Shown: positions 1 through 11,457 of the stretch, one piece after another
Layout: each line of letters opens with the position of its first letter
Position numbering within the stretch: position 1 is the stretch's first letter
From: Thermoplasmata archaeon
Lineage (GTDB): Archaea > Thermoplasmatota > E2 > DHVEG-1
Direction of reading: 5' to 3'
Assembly: GCA_020054495.1 (NCBI GenBank)
Contig: JAHWGK010000005.1
Span: 1-33,089 of the forward strand
Length of the DNA stretch: 33,089 bases
Translations under genes and position numbers: made by a program
Notes under the pieces: generated by a model
Told to the model about the DNA's origin: nothing
Databases searched by the model: none
What the model saw: only the letters and a program-made list of their open reading frames with translations

Positions 1-121
1 TATTTTTCATGTTGCATCATCTCAAATATCGATATGCAACACGAGCTAATCAAGAATTATCATACCATCTTTTTTTAATTGTATTTTAACTTATGAAAGG
101 ATTTGATAAAATTTTTTGAAA

Positions 122-2572
122 TCATTCATCATTACTTTCTTCATTATCGCTTTCTACTATTTTTGCAACTGAAACAACTTTATCTCCCTCGTTAAGCCTC
201 ATAACGCGGACGCCCATTGTGTTCCTTCCTTGTATTCTGATATCTTTCACAGGGATTCGTACAATCATCCCATCCTTACTTGTAAGCATCATTTCATCTT
301 CATCGGTTAATTCTTTCACATAGATGACTTTTCCGTTTCTTTCATTTGTGATGATGGTTCTTACACCTTTGCTACCTCGATGTGTTTTTCTATACTCCTT
401 GATTGGTGAACGTTTTCCAAATCCGTTCTCAGTTATTGTCAGTAGATTGCCTTCTTCTCCAACAACAGCCATTGAAACCACTTTATCATTTTTCCTGAGT
501 CGTATTCCTATTACTCCACGGGTTACTCTTCCCATTGGTCGTGTTTCTTCTTCATTGAACCTACATGCCTGTCCATTAGCTGTAGCAATCATTATGGTTT
601 GTTTTCCCTCTGAAAGCCGAGTGCCGATAAGCTCGTCATCTTCATCTAATTTTATTGCTCTAACACCATTTACTCTTACATGGCTATATGCAGATAGAAC
701 TGTTTTTTTAATTATGCCTTTCCGTGTTGAGAAAACAAGATAATGTTCATCATCAAATTCATGGATTGGAATTGCTGTTTCTACTTCTTCACCTTCTTCA
801 AGACGTGGTAACAAGTTTATTATTGCTTTTCCTTTGTGATGCCTGCTTCCTTCAGGTATCTTGTATCCTTTAAGCCAGAAGCATTTTCCATGGTTTGTGA
901 AAAACATAATATAATCATGAGTGCTCGTGATAAAAGAGTCTACGACTATGTCTTCTTCTTTTGTTTTCATACCAATTAATCCTTTTCCACCACGATGTTG
1001 GACTCTATATGTCTCACAGGGTATACGTTTTATATAACCTGTTTCTGTAATTGTAATTACCACATCTTGAACTGGGATTAAGTCTTCCATATCGATATCA
1101 ATTTCGCCTTCAACGATTTCAGTACGCCTTTCATCACCGAATTTTTCTTTTATCTCACTAAGCTCTCTTTTAATTTCGTTTAGAATATTTTGTTTATCGC
1201 TTAATAGCTCTTCGAGTTGTTTGATTAGTTCTTTTGTTTCATTGTAGTCTTCTTCGACTGCTTCTATCTCCATTCCTGTAAGCTTATGAAGACGCATATC
1301 AAGGATTGCTTTGACTTGTATCTCTGTGAATTCAAAGCGCTGCATAAGATTATTTTTTGCCTCGTCTGCAGTTTTGCTAGCTCGTATTATTTTGATTACT
1401 TCGTCAATGTTTTTCAAAGCCTTCATGAATCCTTCAAGGATATGCATTTTTTCTTGTGCCTTTTTAAGATCGTAATTTATTCTACGTGTAATTACAAGGA
1501 CACGGTATTCTATAAAATGTTGAATTATTTCTTTAAGTTGTAGTATCTTCGGCTCTCCATCAACTATTGCAAGATTATTTACTCCAAAAGTAGTTTGCAT
1601 ATCAGTGTGCTTGAAAAGCATAGATAATACAACATCTTCTATAGCATCGCGTTTCAAATCTATTACAACACGCATACCATCTCTATCACTTTCATCACGA
1701 AGATCGCTAATCCCCTCTATTTTTTTGTTTTTAACAAGATCTGCAATTGTTTTCAAAAGATTTGCTTTGTTGACTTGATAAGGAAGCTCTGTTATGATTA
1801 TTTTCTTTTTCTCGTCACCCTCAAAATGTGTTTTTGCACGAACACGGACAAGTCCTTTTCCTTCAGAGTATGCCTGTAGAATTCCTCCTTTCCCGTAGAT
1901 GATTCCACCGGTTGGAAAGTCTGGTCCTTTAATGGTTTCCATCAACTCTACTGTGTTTATCTCAGGATTATCAATTACTTGAATTGTTCCGTCTATTGCT
2001 TCTGTTATATTATGTGGGGCCATATTAGTTGCCATACCAACCGCGATTCCTGATGCACCATTAATCAAAAGATTTGGAAGGACGGCGGGAAGCATAACTG
2101 GCTCTTTGAGAGAACCATCAAAATTATCTGTCCAGTCAACAGTATCCTTTTCAATATCTTGAAGCATAAAACCAGATATCTTAGACATACGACTTTCCGT
2201 GTATCTCATAGCAGCCGCGCTGTCTCCATCAACTGATCCCCAGTTGCCCTGGCCATCAATCAGTGGATAGCGCAGGGAAAAATCTTGGGCCATACGAACC
2301 ATACTATCATAAACTGCTTGATCGCCGTGAGGATGATATTTTCCAAGAACGTTTCCAACGACACGTGCTGACTTTTTATAACTTTTATTTGCAGTAAGAC
2401 CCATATCATTCATAGCATACAAAATACGCCTGTGAACAGGTTTAAGACCATCGCGAACATCAGGGAGTGCTCTGCTCATAATAACACTCATAGAGTAATC
2501 TATGAATGCACGCTTCATCTCTGATTCAAGTGCTCGGACATATTCCTTTTTTGGTTGTTCTCCGTCAGTCAT
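122..2572 (-). CDS. gyrA: DNA gyrase subunit A
   Basis: This is the DNA breakage-reunion subunit of gyrase, which with GyrB introduces negative supercoils using ATP. The N-terminal winged-helix/tower core is complete: the KYHPHGD motif at residues 78-84, and the catalytic tyrosine Tyr124 in AMRYTES, matching Tyr122 of E. coli. A GyrA box, QHRGGKG, lies at residues 525-531 at the start of the C-terminal DNA-wrapping beta-pinwheel, so true gyrase rather than topoisomerase IV activity is expected. The length of 816 residues is normal. The ATG is set by a strong ribosome binding site, AGGGTGAT, which begins right at the stop of gyrB, 9 bases upstream, so the two are translated as an operon. The residue at the quinolone-critical Ser83 position is Gln85. 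Archaeal gyrases of this type are known to derive from bacteria. Confidence 0.97.
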   Translation of the reverse strand: MTDGEQPKKEYVRALESEMKRAFIDYSMSVIMSRALPDVRDGLKPVHRRILYAMNDMGLTANKSYKKSARVVGNVLGKYHPHGDQAVYDSMVRMAQDFSLRYPLIDGQGNWGSVDGDSAAAMRYTESRMSKISGFMLQDIEKDTVDWTDNFDGSLKEPVMLPAVLPNLLINGASGIAVGMATNMAPHNITEAIDGTIQVIDNPEINTVELMETIKGPDFPTGGIIYGKGGILQAYSEGKGLVRVRAKTHFEGDEKKKIIITELPYQVNKANLLKTIADLVKNKKIEGISDLRDESDRDGMRVVIDLKRDAIEDVVLSMLFKHTDMQTTFGVNNLAIVDGEPKILQLKEIIQHFIEYRVLVITRRINYDLKKAQEKMHILEGFMKALKNIDEVIKIIRASKTADEAKNNLMQRFEFTEIQVKAILDMRLHKLTGMEIEAVEEDYNETKELIKQLEELLSDKQNILNEIKRELSEIKEKFGDERRTEIVEGEIDIDMEDLIPVQDVVITITETGYIKRIPCETYRVQHRGGKGLIGMKTKEEDIVVDSFITSTHDYIMFFTNHGKCFWLKGYKIPEGSRHHKGKAIINLLPRLEEGEEVETAIPIHEFDDEHYLVFSTRKGIIKKTVLSAYSHVRVNGVRAIKLDEDDELIGTRLSEGKQTIMIATANGQACRFNEEETRPMGRVTRGVIGIRLRKNDKVVSMAVVGEEGNLLTITENGFGKRSPIKEYRKTHRGSKGVRTIITNERNGKVIYVKELTDEDEMMLTSKDGMIVRIPVKDIRIQGRNTMGVRVMRLNEGDKVVSVAKIVESDNEESNDE

Positions 2573-2581
2573 AATATCACC

Positions 2582-4522
<1,941 letters not shown>

Positions 4523-4717
4523 TTACACTAATTCAGTATGTTTTTTACAAGGATTTTTCCATCCCATCATAAACGCCGAATTCTACTAGTTTTCATATGG
4601 AGTAAACGCTAATAAATGTTACTATGTTTTTTGTCATTTTTTGCTATTTTTTATGATTTTGAAAAAGGATTAAAAATGAAACCCTATATTACTAGCTAGA
4701 AGTTGAGAAGGGAAAAC

Positions 4718-6529
4718 ATGAGGAGAAAATTTGCTTTAATAAGTATTTTGTTGTTGGCTTTGATACCGTTATTTGGTGTATCTTGTAGCGGCCAGATTAA
4801 TGCTAGTGATTACGCTCCAATTTTTTACTTTGAGGCTGAAGAGACTTGTTATCCAATTGATGCTTCATATCATCTGGATAATTCAGACTATATTTGCGTT
4901 AATGAGTTTTTGGAGGAGACTTGTTTCTATGATAATACTCATGGTACAATAAATGATGAGGGGGTAATAAACCATTATCAAAGTGTAATGAGTACCTATG
5001 GATATACTGTATATTATCAAACTTTTTCTTCAGAAACAAGTGAGATAATTCAATATTGGATGTTTTATGTCTTCAACAAAGGTGAATTAAACCAACATGA
5101 AGGGGACTGGGAGATGGTTCAGATAGTTTTTGAAAATGATGAACCAACTGGGGTTGCATATAGTCAGCATCATTCCGGTCAGAAGGCAACCTGGTCACAG
5201 GTTGAAAAAGAAGGCAATCACATTAAAGTTTATGTAGCACGTGGCAGTCATGCTAATTATCTTAGATCTTTCTCTGGTAAAATTGGGATTGCAAGTGATA
5301 TAGTAGGAGCTAATGGTAAGGTACTTAAACCTAGTGATTACACCTTAGATGATTTAGAGGATGAAACTTGGCTTAATTTTACTGGTAGATGGGGAGAGGC
5401 TCCTGATACTGAAGCCAGTGCTCTAGAAGCTGAATTTTTGGGGCAAGCTGGGCCAAACGGTCCAAAGTACAGAGAAGATGGTGCTATGTGGGATGGAGCT
5501 TCGTGGGGAAATAGCTTATTTCCGGCTAATGACATGATGTTCATGGCGGAATGGTTTTTTTACAATTTCATTCTGATATTTATCATTATTACGATAGTTA
5601 TTCTTGCCTTGATGGCTTTTCGTATTTACCGTCGTCATAAAAAATATGGTCTTGGGCCTCGAATTGTTTCAATGCTTTATATAAAGGGTCTCAACTTACA
5701 TAGTATAGGAAATATTCTTTGTATCGTAGGAATAATTCTTGCATTTATTGGACTATTTAATCCTTGGTATTTTATCTCATATGAGGCATCTGGTTCAGTA
5801 ATAACTGGAACATCGTTTCAAACTGAAGGAATAGTTAATCTTCTTAGTTTTGATGGATTAAATGGCCTTCATGTTACTATTCCAGGTGCTAGTGGCCCTA
5901 TTCCAATGGGTTCATTTGTTTTACCTTTTTCTGTGTTTATTGCAATTGGTCTAATATTTATGATTATAGCAACTATCGGAATACCTCTTAGTAAAAAATT
6001 GGGTACGAAATATATATGGAGGGGAGTTAGACTTTTAATTCCATTTATTTTGATTTTGGTTCTAATACTAGCAATAGGTTCTATTGTTCCCTCAATGGCC
6101 GGAGGGGGTCAAGCATCTTCATATATACAAGATATAATCGACCCATTAGCTAGCTCTCCTTTTGGTGGACAATCATCCACCTCTTTTGATGTTTCAGGGG
6201 GTACAGCCCAAATAAACCTTCAATGGGGCCTTGGTTTAGGTGCATGGCTTCTTTTATTTGCAGGTATTATCATTCTTGTTTCTGGCATTTTAGAAATAAT
6301 TGCTAATTCCCAATTTTTTGTTACAAAAATACCACTACCTGGTAAAGCTCTAACTAGGATGCCAGCTCAACATCCTCCCTTAGTGCAACAACAACCACCT
6401 CAACAACAAGCTCCTCAAAAACAAGCATCACCCAAAGAAAAATCCAAAGTTACATTTTGTACCGAGTGTGGAGCAGAGCTAGGAGATAAAGCCACTTTTT
6501 GTACTGAATGTGGAAAAAAACTGAAATAA
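4718..6529 (+). CDS. Secreted/membrane protein: Vps62-like ectodomain, 5 TM helices, zinc ribbon
   Basis: Function is unknown. Residues 1-23 form a signal peptide (MRRKF, then a Leu/Ile-rich core ending FGVSC, a poor lipobox). The ectodomain carries HEGDWEMVQIVF near residue 127, YSQHHSG near 148 and VYVARGSHANYL near 170, the pattern of the Vps62/DUF946 family. Five hydrophobic segments follow near residues 278-302, 328-350, 398-425, 437-460 and 506-528. A Pro/Gln-rich linker then leads to a terminal zinc ribbon with two FCTECG knuckles near 578-601. The basic YRRHKK after the first helix puts that loop inside, so the ectodomain is outside and the zinc ribbon cytoplasmic. An in-frame TTG at 4703 is possible, but the ATG at 4718 has GAGAAGGG just upstream. 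Confidence 0.8.
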   Translation: MRRKFALISILLLALIPLFGVSCSGQINASDYAPIFYFEAEETCYPIDASYHLDNSDYICVNEFLEETCFYDNTHGTINDEGVINHYQSVMSTYGYTVYYQTFSSETSEIIQYWMFYVFNKGELNQHEGDWEMVQIVFENDEPTGVAYSQHHSGQKATWSQVEKEGNHIKVYVARGSHANYLRSFSGKIGIASDIVGANGKVLKPSDYTLDDLEDETWLNFTGRWGEAPDTEASALEAEFLGQAGPNGPKYREDGAMWDGASWGNSLFPANDMMFMAEWFFYNFILIFIIITIVILALMAFRIYRRHKKYGLGPRIVSMLYIKGLNLHSIGNILCIVGIILAFIGLFNPWYFISYEASGSVITGTSFQTEGIVNLLSFDGLNGLHVTIPGASGPIPMGSFVLPFSVFIAIGLIFMIIATIGIPLSKKLGTKYIWRGVRLLIPFILILVLILAIGSIVPSMAGGGQASSYIQDIIDPLASSPFGGQSSTSFDVSGGTAQINLQWGLGLGAWLLLFAGIIILVSGILEIIANSQFFVTKIPLPGKALTRMPAQHPPLVQQQPPQQQAPQKQASPKEKSKVTFCTECGAELGDKATFCTECGKKLK

Positions 6530-6601
6530 AATTTACTATTGGCAAAACTAATTTATTCAGTAAATACTAAAATAGAGTTGTATATATCAATTTGGGGATT
6601 T

Positions 6602-7831
6602 ATGCTCATTAATGCTGATCTACACATTCATTCTCGTTTTTCGGCTGCTACAAGTGAAAAAATGACTATTCAAAATATTGCTTTTGTAGCACCTCTTAAG
6701 GGTATTGATATTGTTGGTACTGGTGATTGTCTTCACAGTGGATGGATGGAAGAGATTAAACGTTGTGAGGTTGTTGATGAAGGAACTTTTAAGTTTGATA
6801 AAACACGTTTCATCCTTAGCTGTGAAATTGAAGCTCATAAACGGGTTCATCATCTGTTGTATTTCCCTAGTTTTTCTGCAGCTGAGGATTTTAAAGAAAG
6901 GATAAGATCTAAATCTAAGAACCTTGAAACTGATGGTAGGCCTAATGTTGATATGAGTGGTGAAGAACTTGCTGAGATTGCAAGGGATGTCGATGCTCTT
7001 GTTGGTCCCGCGCATGCCTTTACACCATATACAGCAATATATGCTTCATTCAATTCACTAAAAGAGTGCTATGGTGATCTTACAGATTATATTTCGTTCG
7101 TTGAACTTGGTCTTAGTGCTGATACTGATTTTGCCGATAAAATTCAGGAGTTGCACCGTCTTACTTTTTTAACAAATTCTGATTGTCATAGCCCGCATCC
7201 TGCAAGGGTGGCTAGGGAGTTTAATCGTTTTGAAGTAAATGATGCAACTTTTAATGAAATTAAAAAAGCAATTCTTAGAACTGGCGGAAATAAACCTTTG
7301 CTAAATGTAGGTTTGCCGCCACAAGAGGGAAAATATCATGAGTCAGCATGCCGGTCATGTTATACTCACTATACTCTTGAGGAAGCTCAGCGTAGACGTT
7401 GGAAATGTAGCTGTGGTAAACGGATTAAAAAAGGTGTGAAAGATAGAATTAATGAAAGAGCTGATTTTCCTGAGCCGCAGCATCCCGATCATAGACCACC
7501 ATATGTTCATCTTATCCCTATGACTGAAATTATTACTAAGGCTGTAGGCCAGCAAAATCCGTTTACCCAAACAGTAAACCGCAGGTGGAGTGAACTTGTA
7601 TCAATTTTTAAAAGCGAAATTAATGTATTACTTGATTGTGAAATTGAGGATATAGCAAAAGCTACAGCACCAGCTATAACAGAGGCAATACAGGCATTTC
7701 GTGAGAAAAAAGTTATTATTCATCCTGGTGGCGGTGGACAATATGGACGAATCGAACTTCCCACAAATGAGGAAGCAATTGAAGTGTCTTATGGCCCTAA
7801 GGATACTCAAACAAGTCTTTCTGATTACTAA
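6602..7831 (+). CDS. Endonuclease Q (PHP-domain, TIGR00375 family)
   Basis: EndoQ cuts DNA 5' of deaminated bases (hypoxanthine, uracil) and abasic sites and serves archaeal base-damage repair. The PHP metallo-phosphoesterase domain starts at once with DLHIHSRFS (Asp6, His8, His10), continues with TGDCLHSG, CEIEAH, GPAHAF and ends with NSDCHSPHP. A zinc finger follows, with Cys250, Cys253, Cys269 and Cys271, and the family's C-terminal IHPGGGGQYGRIEL closes the protein. The length of 409 residues is close to the roughly 420 of the Pyrococcus enzyme. The frame is open back to a TTG at 6539, but family homology begins at MLINADLHIH and GGGGAT stands three bases before that ATG. The GAF-domain gene follows after a few bases, suggesting co-transcription. 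Confidence 0.9.
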   Translation: MLINADLHIHSRFSAATSEKMTIQNIAFVAPLKGIDIVGTGDCLHSGWMEEIKRCEVVDEGTFKFDKTRFILSCEIEAHKRVHHLLYFPSFSAAEDFKERIRSKSKNLETDGRPNVDMSGEELAEIARDVDALVGPAHAFTPYTAIYASFNSLKECYGDLTDYISFVELGLSADTDFADKIQELHRLTFLTNSDCHSPHPARVAREFNRFEVNDATFNEIKKAILRTGGNKPLLNVGLPPQEGKYHESACRSCYTHYTLEEAQRRRWKCSCGKRIKKGVKDRINERADFPEPQHPDHRPPYVHLIPMTEIITKAVGQQNPFTQTVNRRWSELVSIFKSEINVLLDCEIEDIAKATAPAITEAIQAFREKKVIIHPGGGGQYGRIELPTNEEAIEVSYGPKDTQTSLSDY

Positions 7832-7843
7832 AAGATGATAGTA

Positions 7844-8284
7844 ATGGATTATCAAGAGGCTGAAGATAAAATCTGGGAGATTGTTTCAAATTCATCAAAT
7901 GTTTTAGAAGATGTTGTAGTTTTTCTTTTTAAAAATTTTGATCATTACAGTTGGGTAAGTATTTACCTTGTTGAAGGTAATGATCTTGTTTTAGGTCCTT
8001 GGAAGGGTCCAATTGCAACAGAGCATACTAGGATATCGATTGGTCAGGGTATTTGCGGTTCTGCAGCAGCATCTGGTAAAACCGAGGTTATTTCTGATGT
8101 AAATGCTGATAGTAGGTATCTATCTTGTTTTATTTCTACTAAATCCGAGATTGTTGTTCCAATAAAAAAAGATAAGAAAATTATTGGTGAAATAGACATT
8201 GATTCGGATGTTAAAGATGCTTTTAAAGAAGAAGATACAGTTTTTTTAGAAAAAATTGCAGATATGCTTCATAAGCATATCTAG
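7844..8284 (+). CDS. GAF-domain protein, free methionine-R-sulfoxide reductase-like
   Basis: This small stand-alone GAF-domain protein has 146 residues. The segment IGQGICGSAAASGKTEVISDV followed by SRYLSC and KSEIVVPI is the signature of the fRMsr family, which reduces free methionine-(R)-sulfoxide and uses cysteines equivalent to Cys84, Cys94 and Cys118 of E. coli. Here the ICGS and YLSC cysteines are kept, but the Cys84 position (PACVRI in E. coli) reads EHTRI. Reduction could therefore use only two cysteines, or the protein may be a ligand-binding GAF relative. It starts just after endonuclease Q, implying an operon. ATG codons exist at 7835 and 7844; the second is chosen because GATGAT lies four bases before it. 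A run of seven T follows the stop. Confidence 0.8.
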   Translation: MDYQEAEDKIWEIVSNSSNVLEDVVVFLFKNFDHYSWVSIYLVEGNDLVLGPWKGPIATEHTRISIGQGICGSAAASGKTEVISDVNADSRYLSCFISTKSEIVVPIKKDKKIIGEIDIDSDVKDAFKEEDTVFLEKIADMLHKHI

Positions 8285-8288
8285 CAAA

Positions 8289-8295
8289 TTTTTTT
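8289..8295 (+). terminator. T-rich terminator after endonuclease Q/GAF operon
   Basis: Seven consecutive T begin four bases after the stop codon of the GAF gene. Archaeal transcription ends at such T-runs without a required hairpin. A weak 5-base inverted repeat, AGACC/GGTCT, lies 23 bases further on and may be chance. Confidence 0.45.
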
Positions 8296-8383
8296 CAGTA
8301 CTCAAGATCTTCATCACAGACCCAAAGGTCTCAGAAAGGGTTCGTTCATCACTGGTTATTACAATACCTCTACTGTGATTTAA

Positions 8384-8683
8384 TATTTTTGTTTATGTTT
8401 CAATTTACGGATTACAAGAATACGGGCATTAACCTATATAATTGGCAAAACAACTGCGAAAGTGAACATTACAACCAATGAAAAAATTAATAGTGTATAT
8501 TTCGGAATTGACGGGTACATTTGACATATCTGTAATGAACCCCCTTATGAATATAAAATTGGAAAAGGGTACTTTGCAACTTTTAGATTAAAAGGTCATC
8601 ATAGGTTAACAGTTTGTGTCACAACAAATACAGGTAAAAGAGCATATGATGAAATGGACATCTACGTTGTTAAATTATTGTGA
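8384..8683 (+). pseudogene. Remnant of a C-terminal Ig-like domain of a surface protein
   Basis: The frame ending at the TGA at 8681-8683 reads as the last domain of a secreted archaeal protein. Recognisable pieces are IIGKTTAKVNITTNEKINSV, YFGIDGY, EPPYEYKIGKGYF and KRAYDEMDIYVVKLL. This follows the pattern of bacterial/archaeal Ig-like domains (VEFYIDG..., PPYEW..., HTIKVVAYD..., DEMDVWIF). The frame is broken by an in-frame TGA at 8522-8524, no start codon with a ribosome binding site precedes it, and the frame is closed upstream at 8381. It is best read as a decayed 3' end of a lost gene on the plus strand. The assignment rests on remembered family patterns and is moderately sure. Confidence 0.55.
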
Positions 8684-8717
8684 TCCTACCAAAATATGCT
8701 AGATATTGTTCTAATAT

Positions 8718-11072
8718 TTAACCCATGATATTCCAGATAGAATTCTTCCAACTGTCACGGAGATCTGAAACATCAACATTAATATACTCTTTCTTGCCAT
8801 CTGTGACGACAAGTTTTTTTCCTCGAGTTTCACCGATGTTTACAAAAGGAGTATGTTTCTTCTCTAAGAGTTTTTCAAAATCTCTTTGTTTCTCTTTTTT
8901 CGCCTCAACGATCCATCTAGTATTTGATTCAGAAAAAAGTTTGAAATCGGTTCTAAGATCACTTCCTGCTATAGAGATATCTGCCATAGCTCCAATATCT
9001 CCACCAATTGCCATTTCAGAAAGACAAACACCAATACCCCCTTCACTTACATCATGACATGAAGAAATATATTCTTTATCAATTGCGGTAAGAATACCAT
9101 CCATACACTTCTTAAGAATTTTAGTATCACATCGGGGAACGACTCCATTGTTTTTTCCTATAATATTATAATATTCTGAACCACCCATTTCCTGTTCGGT
9201 TTTTTTCCCAACTAAATATAATGGATTACCTTTATTTTTTAGTTCAGATGTTACACACTTTCGTATATCTGGCACTATTCCAACACCCATTATTTCAGGT
9301 GTTGGAGGAACGGCTGTTTTTATTGACTCATTATAAAAACTGACATTTCCAGACATAAAGGGTAACTTTAGTTCTCTAGCAGTATCACCAAGACCTCTGC
9401 ATGCTTCATAAAATTCTCCCATTTTTTCAGGTTTTTCAGGATTACCAAAATTCAAACAATCAAGCAATGCATCAGGTTTTGCTCCAACAGAAACAAGATT
9501 ACGACATGTTTCATCAATAGCAGAACATGCCCCCCAATAAGGATCTCTTTCCATAAAACGAGGATTAATATTTGCCGTTACCGCTAGTCCTCTAAATGAA
9601 TTTTCAAGCGGCTTTAAAACAGTTGAATCACCATGAGTTTCATAATTTAGTTTACCCTGTAGAGGTTTAATAACAGTATTTCCGCGAACTTCATGGTCAT
9701 ATTGACGAATAACCCATTCTTTTGAGGCAATATTTGGTGAGGCAATTACTTTTTTAAGGATCTCATTTAAATCAGGCATTTTAAATTCTTTTTCTAATTC
9801 TTTCTTAGGTTTTGGAATAACATAAGGTCTCTGGCAGCTATCATAAACAGGACCACCTGTGTAAAAATCCATTTCCATTTCAAGGATTTTTTCACCCTTG
9901 TAAAATAATCTTGTTATTTTTTCATCAATTACTTTGCCAATAACAACTGCATTTACATCCCATTGTTTGCAGATATGTAGAACCTTATCGACATTTTTAG
10001 GTGAGACAAGAAACATCATACGTTCCTGACTTTCAGAAACCCATATCTCCCAAGGTGAAAGTCCTTCCTCTTTCAAGGGAACATCATCAAGGTGTATCTC
10101 TGCACCGAATCCTGCCTCATAAGCAAGTTCTCCACAAACACATGAAAGACCACCACCTCCAAAATCTTTTAATCCTTCTAGTAGTCCTTTTCTATTACAC
10201 TCAAGAGTGACATGAATTAATGGCTCTTTTGTAATTGGATCACCGACTTGAACTGCCGATCTGCTTCCTTCTTCACTTTCTTCGGTTAGTTCAGCTGATG
10301 CAAATGTCACCCCATGAATTCCGTCCCTTCCGGTTTTACCACCGACATATACATAAACATTACCTGGAGCTTTTGCTCTGCTATGAATAAGTTCTTCTTT
10401 TTTCATAACCCCTATACATCCGACATTTACAAGACAATTTCCAGTATAACCTTTATGAAAATATACCTGACCTGAAAGGGTTGGAATGCCAATTCTATTA
10501 CCATAATCTCGAATACCGTCGACAACACCTTTAAACAAATATCTAGGATGTTTTACTCCTTTGGGTAGTTCTTTTAATGGGTAATCAAGAGGACCAAAGA
10601 ATAATGGATCAATGTATGCTATTGGTTGTGATCCCATGCATACCACGTCTCTCACGATCCCACCAACTCCTGTTGCTGCCCCTCCATATGGTTCGACTGC
10701 GGATGGATGATTGTGAGATTCAAGTGCTGCACAGTAATAATGATCTTTATCAAACTCTACAACACCAGCATCCTCCCGGGCAAGTATCTTTTCTTCTTCT
10801 ATTCCAAAAACATGCATTTTTAATGGGACTTTTGATGATTTATAACAGCAGTGTTCTGACCAAGCTTGTCCAAGAGCCTCTAGTTCTACATCTGTTGGAT
10901 TTCTATTTTTATTATTGAAATAATCTCTTATACGTTTCATCTCAGGTAAAGCAAGAGCAATTCCCAGCTTATCACTAATCCCTATTAATTCTTTATCAGA
11001 AGCAGAATTAAGGTCAATTTCGAAAAGAGGAAAGGAACTACTTTTTTTTATGAAAAATTTATCTAAATCCAA
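8718..11072 (-). CDS. purL: Phosphoribosylformylglycinamidine synthase subunit PurL
   Basis: PurL is the ATP-dependent synthetase subunit that converts FGAR and ammonia to FGAM, the fourth step of de novo purine synthesis. It works in a complex with PurS and the glutaminase PurQ. At 784 residues it is the small archaeal/Gram-positive type. Visible motifs are QAWSEHCCYKSSK with His74, ESHNHPSAVEP at 118-128, GGAATGVGGIVRD for nucleotide binding at 130-142, GGGGLSCV in the middle, and MSGNVSFYNES in the second half. The start is a TTG, supported by GGGGAG six bases upstream and by a gap of only 15 bases to purS, which lies before it. No alternative ATG fits the family start. purQ is not in this window. 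Confidence 0.96.
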   Translation of the reverse strand: MDLDKFFIKKSSSFPLFEIDLNSASDKELIGISDKLGIALALPEMKRIRDYFNNKNRNPTDVELEALGQAWSEHCCYKSSKVPLKMHVFGIEEEKILAREDAGVVEFDKDHYYCAALESHNHPSAVEPYGGAATGVGGIVRDVVCMGSQPIAYIDPLFFGPLDYPLKELPKGVKHPRYLFKGVVDGIRDYGNRIGIPTLSGQVYFHKGYTGNCLVNVGCIGVMKKEELIHSRAKAPGNVYVYVGGKTGRDGIHGVTFASAELTEESEEGSRSAVQVGDPITKEPLIHVTLECNRKGLLEGLKDFGGGGLSCVCGELAYEAGFGAEIHLDDVPLKEEGLSPWEIWVSESQERMMFLVSPKNVDKVLHICKQWDVNAVVIGKVIDEKITRLFYKGEKILEMEMDFYTGGPVYDSCQRPYVIPKPKKELEKEFKMPDLNEILKKVIASPNIASKEWVIRQYDHEVRGNTVIKPLQGKLNYETHGDSTVLKPLENSFRGLAVTANINPRFMERDPYWGACSAIDETCRNLVSVGAKPDALLDCLNFGNPEKPEKMGEFYEACRGLGDTARELKLPFMSGNVSFYNESIKTAVPPTPEIMGVGIVPDIRKCVTSELKNKGNPLYLVGKKTEQEMGGSEYYNIIGKNNGVVPRCDTKILKKCMDGILTAIDKEYISSCHDVSEGGIGVCLSEMAIGGDIGAMADISIAGSDLRTDFKLFSESNTRWIVEAKKEKQRDFEKLLEKKHTPFVNIGETRGKKLVVTDGKKEYINVDVSDLRDSWKNSIWNIMG

Positions 11073-11087
11073 TGGGACTCCCCAATT

Positions 11088-11336
11088 TTATCTTTCTTCT
11101 ATTTGAATTTCATATGTATGAATAACTGGATTTGTAAGTAATCTTTGACACATCTGTTCAACTTTTTTTCTAACCTCTTCCTTGTTTTTTCCATCCATTA
11201 GAAGATCTACAGTTCGAATTGTTTTTGCTTCTTTTACTGTATTAAAACCAAGGAGATGTAACGCTTTTAATGTATTTGTACCCTCAGGATCAGAAACACC
11301 TTTTTTAAGCCCAATTTTAACCTTTGCTTCATACAT
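11088..11336 (-). CDS. purS: Phosphoribosylformylglycinamidine synthase subunit PurS
   Basis: PurS is the small bridging subunit that lets PurL and PurQ form the FGAM synthase complex. The 82-residue sequence has the family pattern: YEAKVKIGLKKGVSDPEG at the start, TLKALHLLGF, then VRTVDLLMDG-like RTVDLLMDGK and a C-terminal NPVIHTYEIQ. The ATG at 11336 is chosen; a TTG one codon earlier at 11339 is also open. There is no clear ribosome binding site, while a TATA-like AATATAAT on the minus strand (11361-11368) is 25-32 bases away, which suggests a leaderless transcript. It is followed 15 bases later by purL, so the two form an operon. Confidence 0.95.
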   Translation of the reverse strand: MYEAKVKIGLKKGVSDPEGTNTLKALHLLGFNTVKEAKTIRTVDLLMDGKNKEEVRKKVEQMCQRLLTNPVIHTYEIQIEER

Positions 11337-11360
11337 CAATATCTAAGCGGAAAATAAGGA

Positions 11361-11368
11361 ATTATATT
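11361..11368 (-). promoter_or_regulatory. Putative TATA box of purSL
   Basis: On the minus strand this reads AATATAAT, 25-32 bases before the purS ATG. That spacing would place the transcription start at or near the start codon, which agrees with the absence of a ribosome binding site for purS. Confidence 0.35.
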
Positions 11369-11457
11369 GATTAAGTTATCGTTTTTAAATTGATTAACTT
11401 TATTTGTAAAAATTTTAATTTTGCCAACTCCCTTATATATCTCAAAAAAGCACAAGT

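Larger units (their letters stand above)
8285..8717. other. 433-base gene-poor stretch between convergent genes
   Basis: This stretch lies between the stops of the GAF gene and purL, which converge. It holds the T-run next to the GAF stop, an AGACCCAAAGGTCT small palindrome at 8318-8331, and the decayed Ig-like coding remnant at 8384-8683. No intact gene, RNA gene or promoter was recognised. Confidence 0.7.

Noticed and set aside
10-41. TGTTGCAT/ATGCAACA inverted repeat beyond gyrA, similar to the TGTTGC arms near 32961
   Set aside because: It has an 8-base stem with a 16-base loop and no T-run in the gyrA transcript direction; similarity to the far element is limited to a few bases.
324-743. 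Open frame of 139 codons antisense to gyrA
   Set aside because: It is a mirror of the conserved gyrA coding sequence with no ribosome binding site and a composition not typical of a protein gene.
6539-6601. N-terminal extension of endonuclease Q from a TTG
   Set aside because: Family homology starts at the ATG at 6602, which also has GGGGAT just upstream; the extension has no family match.
8318-8331. AGACCCAAAGGTCT palindrome resembling the GGCAGACC-AAA-GGTCTGCC hairpin near 32980
   Set aside because: Only five paired bases are shared, no flanking similarity was seen, and chance is likely.
8522-8524. In-frame TGA as a selenocysteine codon
   Set aside because: There is no intact gene around it, no supported start codon and no selenoprotein family resemblance; decay is simpler.
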